Origin: Bremia lactucae
Lineage: Eukaryota > Oomycota > Peronosporomycetes > Peronosporales > Peronosporaceae
Direction: 5' to 3'
Length of the DNA: 14,998 nucleotides
NCBI RefSeq assembly: GCF_004359215.1
Contig: NC_090623.1
Location: 2,824,314 to 2,839,311 of the forward strand
Shown one piece after another: positions 1 to 7,211 of the stretch. How positions within the stretch are numbered: the stretch's first letter is position 1; each line of letters begins with the position of its first letter. The translations under genes were made by a program, and so were the position numbers. Under the pieces are notes generated by a model that saw only the letters and a program-made list of their open reading frames with translations, was not told the origin of the DNA and did not search any database.

Positions 1-177
1 AAGACACTTAACTATATTAATACAGTTTTCATTTTACACTCTTAAGCTAACTTGCCTTAAGAGAAGTCTCCCTCTATACGTACAGTGTACGTCACCTAAC
101 GAGAGGCACCACTCACATCTGAAGCAGTGTTAAGTGGACTTGTACTGAAACAGTACAAGCCGCAGTGCCCCGTTACA
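1..177 (+). repeat. 3' part of an LTR (truncated by window edge)
   Basis: The segment ends in CCCCGTTACA at 168-177. This is the same terminus as the gypsy LTR that ends at 1357, and it has the CA end expected of an LTR. A leader and a Gag-like frame on the + strand follow, so I read this as the 3' end of a 5' LTR in + orientation. A related but diverged stretch recurs around 740-840. The LTR start lies outside the window or is lost. An alternative is the start of a - strand LTR (reading TGTAACGGGG), which the sequence alone does not exclude. Confidence 0.5.
139..159. other. LTR hairpin, 9-bp perfect stem
   Basis: The arms CTTGTACTG (139-147) and CAGTACAAG (151-159) are exact reverse complements around an AAA loop. 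The hairpin sits 18 nt before the LTR end at 177. A comparable 3-nt-loop hairpin with a GTAC core lies about 40 nt before the end of the gypsy LTRs in this window. Confidence 0.7.
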
Positions 178-344
178 GCTAAAACTTCTAAACTACTTGT
201 AAACTTCCTCTGCAACGTCAAGTACTCGAGGCACCCCACATTCACTTTTATCAGTGTAGGTTGGCTAGTGCTGTGTTATAACTAGCGAAAGGTACGCCCA
301 TTGCGGGCGTACTTAGTGGTAGAGGAGGCTAAAATATTAACGTG
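178..344 (+). other. Retroelement 5' leader with hairpin
   Basis: This non-coding stretch lies between the LTR end and the Gag-like frame. It contains a perfect 8-bp inverted repeat, GTACGCCC (292-299) and GGGCGTAC (305-312), around a 5-nt loop. No TGG-type primer binding site is obvious directly after the LTR end. Reading it as a leader depends on the flanking LTR and Gag calls. Confidence 0.4.
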
Positions 345-660
345 GCTAATTTCCTGGAAGCTGACAAAATCTGGATTGGATTTTGATCACTGGGAGTATT
401 AACTATCACCACTGAGAGTCATGGCTCCTGTCAAGGAAGAAAAATATGTCATGATTGCGTGGCATGTGAAAGACACCAAGGCGCTGGCATCATCGCCTAT
501 GGCATTAAAATCCAGCGCCAGATTAAATTCTGTTGGCAGCATGCGCTATGCGCTCGACTCTACTGTACATAGTAAAATTCAGAAAGCTTATTCATTAGTA
601 GATACAGGCCATTATATCCACTCGCTCCGCGGTCCAGTCAACACTGAACGCGCGCAAGGT
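345..660 (+). pseudogene. gag: Degraded Copia-type Gag fragment
   Basis: A frame running from about 355 through the ATG at 421 to about 660 reads like the N-terminal half of a Copia-type Gag (Retrotran_gag/UBN2 style). It begins KLTKSGLDFDHWEY, followed by a TAA at 400-402, and later has AWHVKDTKA followed by SVGSMRYALD. Known Gags of this group have K-L-T-x-x-N-F-x-x-W, then a W-x-x-x-D-x-K-A segment, then a T/S-A-x-E-A-W-like segment, and this order is matched. A shift near 490 appears to scramble the middle, because another frame there reads IIAYGIKIQRQIKF. The frame stops at 703 without the C-terminal half, zinc knuckle or pol. Gag would form the cytoplasmic retrotransposon particle. The assignment rests on motif order only, and a chance frame remains possible. 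Confidence 0.45.
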
Positions 661-734
661 GAGAGTCAGATAAGACTTTATTACATGTTTTGTATTAGTA
701 TGTAATTAAGTTGGTATTAAATACATAGAAATAG

Positions 735-840
735 AAGAACATAATTTATCACATGCAGTTTCTTTTTATCCCTCTTTCAAATAAGTGCTCTAAAGAGAGT
801 CTTCCTCTGCATGTACTAGTGTACGTGAAGTGACGTGAGG
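735..840 (+). repeat. Diverged LTR fragment related to 1-115
   Basis: The stretch from about 745 to 840 aligns by eye, in the same orientation, with about 15-110. Shared landmarks are a CTyTTCAAATAAG/CTCTTAAGCTAAC segment, then AAGAGAgTCTtCCTCT, then AGTGTACGT, then GAGAGG/GTGAGG. Similarity is roughly 70 percent with small gaps. It ends abruptly where the gypsy LTR begins at 841. It could be the remnant 3' LTR of the element whose Gag lies at 345-660, with everything between deleted. Confidence 0.4.
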
Positions 841-1162
841 TGTAAGCGGGCACGTCGTAATGCGGCCACGCTCTACCTAGACACACACCCTTGCACAGCG
901 AGGAAGCGGTTTTACCGGCTTCTCTTGCGTGCAGTGAGATAGTTGTGGTGGGCGCGTTAGCGACACACTTCTTTGATTAGGAGTCGCCACTGGAGCGGTA
1001 ATCCGGCTCCTCGTGCGCACTTATCAAGTAGGAAGTAATTTTAAATCTGATTTATTATAATTGTATTAAATATAAATACCTTTTTTACCAATTAAAATGT
1101 CATGTCTATAGATAACACTAAATATGTATTGCGAGCGTATCTTTCTAGATACCTCGCGTAAC

Positions 1163-1183
1163 GGATGACGCTGGGCGTCATCC
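1163..1183. other. LTR stem-loop, expanded in the other copy
   Basis: GGATGACGC (1163-1171) and GCGTCATCC (1175-1183) pair perfectly around TGG. The counterpart at 6685-6727 on the inverted copy is 43 nt long because an extra GATGACG-containing unit was inserted, so the stem itself is the site of the length difference between the two LTRs. Confidence 0.7.
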
Positions 1184-1294
1184 CTCCTATTGTGAATGCA
1201 CCCATGTGCATCACATACACAAGGGTTGGTCACAAATGTGCAACACACCCGAGTGCTGGGTCTAATTACTATTATTAGGTAATTGACCATCCCA

Positions 1295-1317
1295 TTAAGT
1301 ACACTAAGTGTACTCAA
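1295..1317. other. Conserved LTR hairpin (left copy)
   Basis: The arms TTAAGTACAC (1295-1304) and GTGTACTCAA (1308-1317) flank a TAA loop, with one unpaired position. The inverted copy has the same hairpin with a perfect 10-bp stem at 6551-6573. It lies 40 nt before the LTR end, a position that would suit an RNA processing or end-formation signal. That role is inference. Confidence 0.7.
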
Positions 1318-1357
1318 CGGGAACGGTGTAATATTAGGGCAACTTTACCCCGTTACA

Positions 1358-1489
1358 CCATCCCCTATTTAAGAACGAATTTACATTTTTAAATTCGTTA
1401 AAGAGGAGCGAGGAACTGCGAGCAGCTTTACGCGCCGCTAGTTCACACAATCACTCTAGCGACCTGTGTTTCCATACACGGCGCCAAAT
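1358..1489 (+). other. Gypsy 5' leader with inverted repeat
   Basis: The leader lies between the LTR end and the gag ATG at 1490. AACGAATTT (1374-1382) and AAATTCGTT (1391-1399) form a 9-bp perfect inverted repeat that is kept in the other copy. The bases after the LTR end read CCATCCCC rather than TGG, so a standard tRNA 3'-CCA-complementary primer site is not evident. A near-copy, CCATCCCATTAAG, occurs inside the LTR at 1287-1299. Confidence 0.55.
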
Positions 1490-2046
1490 ATGCCACCTTA
1501 AAGGGGCCACGTTGGTGAGTCGTCTGCGAAGACGCCCACTCAACCTCACACTAAGCGCACGCGCCGCGTTAATTCACCGGCCGCGTCTAACGCCTTAGTC
1601 GAAACGCCGACAGATACTGCTGCTGTCGCGTTAACGGGGCTAAAGGATTTATCCCACTCTAACAGTGAGGATGCTGATCCGTCGCTCATTTTCGACTACA
1701 ATGATTTGACACCGTTGCCGTCACCTAATAGTAGTGATGCGGACAACGAGCTCATGAGGAAGGATAATGGCGCATTATTGCCCATCCAAACTTCTCTCAT
1801 GGATCACAACATGGAGACAGCAGCATTTTCGAATTCTGTCTCGTCGTGCGCTGGATAGCGCAGCGAAAGGTAATGAGAGCGCTGCTCATAAAGGCGCAGC
1901 CGCTTCTCGGTTGGGTATAACCATAACGCCTTTTGCGCAGACCATAATCCATTATTGTTCTGTCATAGAGGATTTGGAGCCTTAAGCTCCGCCGACGACA
2001 CGTGAACGTGCTCAGTCCGTGTCACAAGCCAGTCGTTTAGAACGCG

Positions 2047-2444
2047 GCTATGTGACGGGTGGCATTCCAAAGATGCCCCCTCCATCTAAATGGCCTCGTT
2101 TAAATGGGCCAAGAGTGTCGCTCCTAGAGCGCGCTCTTGTAGACGCACATAATTATTATGGCGTCTTTCAATCATGGAGAACTCAGGGAAAATCGNNNNN
2201 NNNNNNNNNNNNNNNNNNNNNNNNNNNNNNNNNNNNNNNNNNNNNNNNNNNNNNNNNNNNNNNNNNNNNNNNNNNNNNNNNNNNNNNNNNNNNNNGCTAT
2301 GTGACGGGTGGCATTCCAAAGATGCCCCCTCCATCTAAATGGCCTCGTTTAAATGGGCCAAGAGTGTCGCTCCTAGAGCGCGCTCTTGTAGACGCACATA
2401 ATTATTATGGCGTCTTTCAATCATGGAGAACTCAGGGAAAATCG
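2047..2444. repeat. 149-bp identical blocks flanking the gap
   Basis: Bases 2047-2195 and 2296-2444 are identical base for base (149 nt), with only the N run between them. The gag frame runs out of the first block into nothing and resumes from the second block with new sequence (IFPIPVV), so only one block is needed to read Gag. This looks like one locus represented twice by contig ends that overlap, not a biological tandem repeat. Confidence 0.85.
2196..2295. other. Assembly gap, 100 N
   Basis: Exactly 100 consecutive N (a conventional placeholder length) separate two identical flanks. The true gap size is probably negative, meaning overlapping contig ends. Confidence 0.95.
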
Positions 2445-2684
2445 CTTGGGCGTATTTTCCCGATCCCGGTCGTGTTGCGTTCAAATATAACGCCCGAACA
2501 ATACGAGGCGGAATTCTTGCGCCGCATTCATTCGCATTCCGATGTCCGATGCGATGAAACAGCGGTTGCAGCGAATTAATTTCGCCCGCTTGCGTGTGGA
2601 AGAATTCATGGGCGGTACTATACCCCCGGTTTCTTCTCACAACGCCATTTCTGCTACTCCATTTGACTAGCGAAGAGGCCTCAG

Positions 2685-3330
2685 CTAGTGCTCCTTTTCA
2701 TAGGCAGCCACCAAGCCGGGCACATCATTACGTAGGGTACCGATCGGTTCCCAAGAGTCAAAACTCTTCAAGTAATCTTTCCATTGGACGTGAATCTGAA
2801 ACCCTTGCATCACGGAGCGGTGGGCAAGCAACCTTCCAACAAGGAAACGTTGATTCCGACCCGCATCCATAACCCTGTCTGATACTATGGACTCGGGCAT
2901 CCCGTGTAGTCGGTAAACATGATCCAGGAACAAGAGAGCTGCCTCCTTGCCTGTGATCGATGTCTTACATGGTGCTAAATGCACCATCTTGCTCAGTCTG
3001 TCTACAAAGACGACTAGCCCTGTCCGACCCTTATGATCGGGCGGCATGCCAAACATGAAGTCCAGGCTTACTGACTTCCAACAGTTGGTTGGAATCGGTA
3101 GCGGCTTCAGTGGCGCACTTCTGGACGGTGCAGGCTTAATGCGCTGACACTGTTCGCAAGAGCGAATATAGTTGGCCACCCATCTATATAGGTGTAACCA
3201 CTAAAATTCCTCTGACACTCGAAAGAATGTCTTTTTACGGCCCAGATGCCCACTAGATGGCCCATCATGGAGCTCGTGTAGGATTATCAGCTTGAGATCT
3301 GTGTCATGAGGCACATAGATTCTCAAGGAA
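2685..3330 (-). pseudogene. Ty3/gypsy integrase with chromodomain, core deleted
   Basis: Reading leftward, the integrase H-H-C-C zinc domain is seen as HELHDGPSSGHLG then SCEQCQRIKP. A TAG in EEF*WLHLYRW breaks it just upstream of 3190. The catalytic core starts with SLDFMFGMPP (first Asp, codon 3062-3060) and reaches SIVSDR (second Asp, codon 2879-2877). The 60-residue spacing between the two Asp residues is normal for the family. The frame then jumps directly to chromodomain sequence (FQIHVQWKDYLKSFDSWEP) and stops at TAG 2687-2685. The third catalytic residue (Glu) and the remainder of the core are missing by an internal deletion at about 2875. The intact enzyme would insert cDNA into the genome, with the chromodomain guiding it to chromatin. 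This one cannot be active. Confidence 0.85.
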
Positions 3331-4190
3331 ACTCAAGGTGACAGCTGATGCCATAACAGGCGATCGCTGTAGCTAAAGCGATTAAGCTTAGCTTTCAGGT
3401 GCGACGGAAGGGTTACCATTCGTCAACCAAAGTGATCCAACAGCAGGCGACAATGGTCGTCCTGACCGTAGCTCTCTTTTTTTCAGAGGCTAGTGAGCTC
3501 GTCGCGTGGTATGCTTTGATGGCTGCTAACGTTGACGGCTGAAATTGTGCTTTCGCACTAGACACACTTTCCTGGTGTCTAACCTCGAAGTCTGGTCTGC
3601 GCGATAAAGCGTCAGCCGAGACATTCGACTTTCCCGGCTTGTATTCAATTTTAAAATTAAATTCAGAGAAGAATGTCAGCCGTCTTTCCGTTCTAGGCGA
3701 TAGGTGTGGTGAGTTTGTTGGGGTCCGTAGTGATGTGTGATTCGTTTAAACCACAAATGGTTTGGTGCCTAGTAGGTGCACACGAAACTTGACAAGAGCA
3801 TTCTTTATTGAAATTTGCTCTTTGTCATGCACAGGGTAATTCAGTTCCGTGGCTTTTTATAGCCGGGACTGATAAGAGATGACACGGTCAAGGCCGTCGT
3901 CATCTTTCTGCATGAGCGCGCTGCCGATTGCAAAATTACTTGCATCGCAGACGACGCTAAATGGCTTATCCGCGTCTGGCAATGCCAAGCCGGTGCCTTT
4001 ACGAGAGATTGCTTTACTGATGTGTACGCATCTTCTTGTTCTTTTAACCAAACCATTGTGTGTCCTTTTTAAGGAGGTCATATAATGGTTTAGTTTGCTC
4101 CGCATTATTCTTGCTATATTTATGCAAGTGATTAGCGAGCCCTAGGAATTGGTGCAATGCTTCACATGCGTTGGGATTGGCCATTTCTTT
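3331..4190 (-). pseudogene. Ty3/gypsy RNase H and connector, broken
   Basis: The region reads leftward from the RT connection (GTHGVRADPNKVKS near 4200) through MTSLKRTHNGLVK into RNase H (FSVVCDASNFAIGSALMQ near 3960-3920, with the first catalytic Asp in the CDAS motif). RVISYQSRL, the HLLGTKPFVV segment with a TAA just after it near 3750, and FNFKIEYKPGKSNVSADALSR near 3655-3600 follow. This is the RT_RNaseH order known from chromodomain gypsy elements. Several frameshifts and stops interrupt it. The stretch 3331-3600 is the tether toward the integrase and is poorly conserved. The intact enzyme would remove RNA from the cDNA hybrid. Confidence 0.8.
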
Positions 4191-4229
4191 CCTGATTTTA
4201 CCTTGTTTGGGTCTGCTCGTACACCATGT

Positions 4230-4978
4230 GTGCCTACGATTTAGCCCAGTTCAGGTATCTCAGGGACCGCTGTGACGCACTTTTGCAAGTTGATGTACAA
4301 TTGGGCGTCCTTGATAGTCTGCAACACAGCGTCTAAATGACGCTTGTGCGACTCTTTTGTGCTCCGCCTGTCCTCGGCCCTACTATGCACGAATACATCG
4401 TCAAAGTAATGGGGCGCGTAGGTATGGTGGTGATGCATCATGTGAGCCACCATTCGGTTGAATGTTGCTGGTGCGTTTTTCAAACCTTGTGGCACCAAGC
4501 CACTCCCAAAGCATACCGCTTGGGGTGCTTACTGCTGTTTTGGCTATATCGGATTCTCTCATGGGTACCTGATAGTAGCCATCGTTCAAATCCAACGCGG
4601 AAAAGATAGTTTACTTTTCCATGGAGTTCATCAAAACATCTTTCTGTGGAGTTGGCGTTTGCGCCGGTATGGTCGCCGTGTTCAGCTTATTGTAAGCATA
4701 TATCACGCGCCACCCACCTGTAGCTTTACGTACACGAAAGCTCGGGCTGCATTGAGGCGATTTGCTCTCTCGCACATGTCCCGGCTTGGCTCGCTTGTCG
4801 AGCTCATCGATATAATCGACTTGTTCTTTCGGCAACGGCCATTGCCTGGTCGCACAATACGTGGTGCCAGGTCCGAGGTCTATCTCGTGCCCGATGCCCC
4901 TATCTGCTGGCAGGCGGCTCGATACTTCTTCTAGAAACACATCGCGATGTTTACACAGAAACTCAAACGGACTGTTTC
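4230..4978 (-). pseudogene. Ty3/gypsy reverse transcriptase, frameshifted
   Basis: Sequence begins NSPFEFLCKHRDVFLEE and continues with ATRQWPLPKEQ and RVRKATGGWRVIYAYNKLN (fingers). The palm follows: LDLNDGYYQVPM with the motif A Asp at codon 4592-4590, VPQGLKNAPATFNRMV (motif B), and YFDD at 4408-4397 (motif C, both catalytic Asp present), then NLQKCVTAVPEIPELG. The palm residues survive, but the domain is split by frameshifts near 4600 and 4500, so no single protein is made. RT would copy element RNA into cDNA inside Gag particles. Confidence 0.88.
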
Positions 4979-5583
4979 TGAGGGCATCCTAGTCTTGAGC
5001 AGCGAACCGCTTCTTTTTGTCCGTTTCTAGGACGCTCTCGTCCATTGTGGACGACGAGCAACAGTCCACCAAGTTCTCTTCTGGAACTAGTGTGACTATT
5101 TCGTGGATCTGTCCTTCCTTTAATTCGGCAAGGAACAGATCCCACGACATCTCCGAGAGATTTACTATCTCCTCGGCAGATTTAAAGACTTGCCGGAGCA
5201 CCTCAACTGAGAATGCCTCCGCCATTTCGTCTTTGACGGACTCGAACACCTCGTTCGAAGGCCCGTCCTCTTTATAAGAGGCTAATCTAAAGGTCACTCG
5301 TTTGGACGTGCCTTTGATCGTCCTAATCTGTCGGGTTTTCTTTTTCGAGTCACCACGACCTTTTTCTGGGAAGCGGGTGCCGTTGCACTCCTCGCTAACG
5401 CACCCCTTCCAACCGCACCAGGCTCTAGGCACTGTGTCGGTTCATGCGACGCTTGGCTTCCTGTCAGCTCGCCGTCTACTGCCACAGGCTCTCTGCTCTG
5501 TGCAGGACATTCGGACACATGACTACTTGTCATTGTCCTATCACTACCTCAGTCTCCACGAGCTGGGTAGGAATTGGTGACGT
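4979..5583 (-). pseudogene. Protease-RT linker of gypsy pol
   Basis: The region lies between the protease and RT of the - strand element. It reads in two overlapping frames: a serine/alanine/glutamate-rich stretch (ECPAQSREPVAVDGELTGSQ) and then a lysine/arginine-rich to acidic stretch (KRVTFRLASYKEDGPSNEVF, then MSWDLFLAELKEGQIHEI), so a frameshift lies near 5350. Chromodomain gypsy elements in fungi and oomycetes carry such a low-complexity linker here. I see no catalytic motif in it. Confidence 0.6.
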
Positions 5584-6196
5584 TTAACATCTCATCAACG
5601 CACCCTCAACTGTGTTCGACACGACATTAGTTGCATAGGCCTCTTGCAGGAGCACATCCTTTCCGGTGTCCTGCATAGAGTTCGCAACTGTGCGTGTACG
5701 CCAGTCTATCCATGGTTGGTGCTTTGCCAACCATGGCATGCCTAGGATGAGGTCATACGGACTCTCCATTCCTAGCACTGTGAACTTGTCTTTACAAAGA
5801 AGTCACTAAACCTGAAGGCGAGTTCTACCTGAACCCCCTCAGACTTTACGAGCGCGCCGTTCGCTAAACGAACGGTAGCCTCTTCTCGCTTGCCATCCTG
5901 GCAAAGCGACTCAAACATCTCCGGTCTCTTTTTTAGAGCCGCGAGTTTTACAATACTTTGTGATGCACCCGACTCCACTTGGAGGGTCATCACCTGGTCA
6001 TAGCCTCTTACATGAGCGCTATAGACCAGCAGGGTTGAGGTCCGAAATTTCGAGACCTCAGGGACTATGCTACCCATTTGTTCCACAACTCTAAACTTAG
6101 GAGTAGCTTCAGAGTCCGCGTCAGTAAGGCCCCCGCCATACTGCGCTCCTGTATCTCTCGACCCCTCAGTAGTCGATGCAGAACTCATGCGTCTCG
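5584..6196 (-). pseudogene. Ty3/gypsy aspartic protease, active Asp lost
   Basis: A retropepsin-like domain: a hydrophobic lead (VYSAHVRGYDQVMTLQV), then ESGASQSIV where the family has D-S/T-G-A. The codon at 5975-5973 is GAG, so the catalytic Asp is replaced by Glu. The flap and C-terminal part follow as EATVRLANGALVKSEGVQVE and, after a frameshift near 5780, SPYDLILGMPWLAKHQPWID, which is typical for this family (LILGMPWL). The protease would cut Gag-Pol. With Glu in place of Asp it would not be expected to work. The frame is entered directly from the truncated gag at about 6190. Confidence 0.8.
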
Positions 6197-6378
6197 TCCT
6201 CACTGTTAAAGTCGGATGGATCCCTTAGCCCTGTTAATGCGACAGCCGCAGTGGCTGTCTGCGTTCCGACTAAGGCAATAGACGCAGCCGGCGAATTAAC
6301 GCGGCGCGTTCGCTTAGTGCGAGGTTGAGTGGGCGTCTTTGCAGACGACCCACCAACGTGGCCCCTCTTAAGGGGCAT
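6180..6378 (-). pseudogene. gag: Gag N-terminal stub of the - strand gypsy copy
   Basis: The start is ATG 6378-6376, giving MPLKRGHVGGSSAKTPTQP and then TKRTRRVNSPAAS and a SEDE acidic end. It aligns with the + copy gag start (1490), which has the same K-T-P-T-Q-P and N-S-P-A-A-S blocks. After NSEDE the sequence departs from the + copy and passes, out of frame, directly into the region just ahead of the protease. Nearly the whole Gag is therefore deleted in this copy. The basic stretch (KRTRR) resembles a nuclear-localisation or nucleic-acid-binding patch. Confidence 0.7.
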
Positions 6379-6510
6379 CTTGGGCGCCGTGTATGGAAAC
6401 ACGTGCGCTAGAGTGATCGAGTGAACTAGCGGCGCGTAAAGCTGCTCGCAGTTCCTCTCTCCTCTTTGACGAATTTAAAAATGTAAATTCGTTCTTAAAG
6501 AGGGGGATGG
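6379..6510 (-). other. Gypsy 5' leader of the - strand copy
   Basis: The leader lies between the gag start and the LTR. It keeps the leader inverted repeat of the + copy, ACGAATTT (6469-6476) with AAATTCGT (6485-6492), although neighbouring bases have diverged. No TGG primer site adjoins the LTR here either. Confidence 0.55.
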
Positions 6511-7065
6511 TGTAACGGGCTAAAGTTGCCCTTATGTTACACAGTCCCCGTTAAGTACACTTGGTGTACTTAAGGGGATGGTCAATTACTAAATAATAGT
6601 AATTAGACCCAACACTCGGGTGTGGTGCACATTTGTGACCAACCCTTGTGGATGTGATGCACATGGGTGCATTCACATTAGGAGGGATGACGCCCAACGT
6701 CAACCGTGATGACGGCTAGCGTCATCCGTTACGCGAGGTATCTTTTAAGATACGCTCGCAATACATATTAAATGATATCTATAGAGATAACATTTTAATT
6801 GGTAAAAATAGGTATTTGTATTTAATTCTATTAAATATAAATCAGTCTGAAAACTACTTCCTACTTGGTAAGTGCGCACGAGGAGACAGGTTACCGCTCC
6901 CGTGACGACACTTAACCAGAGTTCTTAGTGTGTTGGGTGAGGTCGCTAATGCGCCCACCACAACTGCCTCACTGCACGCACGAGAAGCAGGTTTAACCGC
7001 TTCCTCGCTGTGCTAGGGTGTGTGCCTAAGAAGAGCGTGGCCGCAGTACGACGTGCCCGCCTACA
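6511..7065 (-). repeat. Ty3/gypsy 5' LTR, - strand copy (555 bp)
   Basis: Read on the - strand it starts TGTAGGCGGGC (7065) and ends CCCGTTACA (6511), matching the + copy LTR end to end. The extra length comes partly from a duplicated GATGACG unit at 6685-6727. It is followed leftward by the leader and gag start, so it is the 5' LTR of the - strand element. No matching 3' LTR exists at the other end near 2685. Confidence 0.85.
6551..6573. other. Conserved LTR hairpin (right copy)
   Basis: TTAAGTACAC (6551-6560) and GTGTACTTAA (6564-6573) form a perfect 10-bp stem with a TTG loop (CAA on the coding strand). It is the counterpart of 1295-1317 and lies 40 nt from the LTR end at 6511. Confidence 0.75.
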
Positions 7066-7194
7066 CACACCAAAGTTGTCAGCACAATGAGTTGACTGCA
7101 ATACAGAAAGTCATCGGCGCGATGATAGCGGAACAATGTACCTTACGCTTGTACTTGTTTAGTGGAAGCTAACCTACAAAAAGATAGTGTAGGC

Positions 7195-7211
7195 AATAAG
7201 CATCCGAATAC
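7195..7211 (+). repeat. LINE target-site duplication, left
   Basis: AATAAGCATCCGAATAC here and AATGAGCATCCGAATAC at 10552-10568 agree in 16 of 17 bases. They bracket the LINE sequence, as expected of target-primed insertion. The 129 nt before it (7066-7194) hold nothing I recognise. Confidence 0.75.

Larger units (their letters stand above)
841..1357 (+). repeat. Ty3/gypsy 5' LTR, + strand copy (517 bp)
   Basis: It starts TGTAAGCGGGC and ends CCCCGTTACA. These termini are near-perfect inverted repeats of each other with the canonical TG...CA. The whole stretch is matched in inverse orientation by 6511-7065. It is rich in short perfect hairpins: 1163-1183 and 1295-1317 are both 3-nt-loop stems. 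The stem at 1163-1183 is expanded to 43 nt in the other copy. The LTR is followed directly by the leader and gag. Confidence 0.85.
1490..2670 (+). pseudogene. gag: Ty3/gypsy Gag, + strand copy, broken
   Basis: The start is taken at ATG 1490 because it aligns with ATG 6378 on the inverted copy, and both read R-G-H-V-G then K-T-P-T-Q-P soon after. Here codon 4 is TAA (1499-1501). The frame stays open to TAG 1856 with an acidic/serine stretch (NSEDADPSLIFDYNDLTP). Coding sense then continues one frame over (RALDSAAKGNESAAHK), interrupted by TAA 1983-1985, into PPPSKWPRLNGPRVSLLERA and FQSWRTQGKS. It crosses the N gap to ITPEQYEAEFLRRIHSH, shifts frame near 2535, and ends after RLRVEEFMGG at TAG 2668-2670. 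No CCHC knuckle is seen, so the C-terminus is probably missing. Gag would form the particle shell. This copy is dead: at least three stops and two frameshifts, and no pol follows it. Confidence 0.7.
841..7065. mobile_element. Head-to-head pair of truncated Ty3/gypsy elements
   Basis: The left end is a + oriented LTR, leader and gag (841 to about 2670). The right end is a - oriented LTR, leader, gag stub and pol (7065 back to about 2685). The two arms meet within about 15 bp near 2670-2685. Neither arm has its 3' LTR. The arms overlap in content only over LTR, leader and gag N-terminus, where they are clearly homologous but diverged (roughly 85-88 percent by eye in the LTR, with indels). I found no target-site duplication flanking the composite. 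The arms are therefore either two separately inserted copies joined by rearrangement or an old inverted single event. Both are non-autonomous, with stops and frameshifts throughout. Confidence 0.75.

Noticed and set aside
1066..1317. 83-codon frame on the - strand
   Set aside because: It lies wholly inside the LTR and is not preserved as a frame in the other LTR copy.
2335..2640. 101-codon - strand frame and its twin across the gap
   Set aside because: These are shadows of the + strand gag. The apparent duplication comes from the repeated gap flanks.
4458..4934. 158-codon + strand frame opposite RT
   Set aside because: It is antisense to clear RT motifs on the - strand and has no domain of its own.
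841..7065. The composite as a single intact element with inverted LTRs
   Set aside because: Leader and gag N-terminus are present twice and diverged, no target-site duplication flanks the whole, and the junction joins gag to the end of pol.
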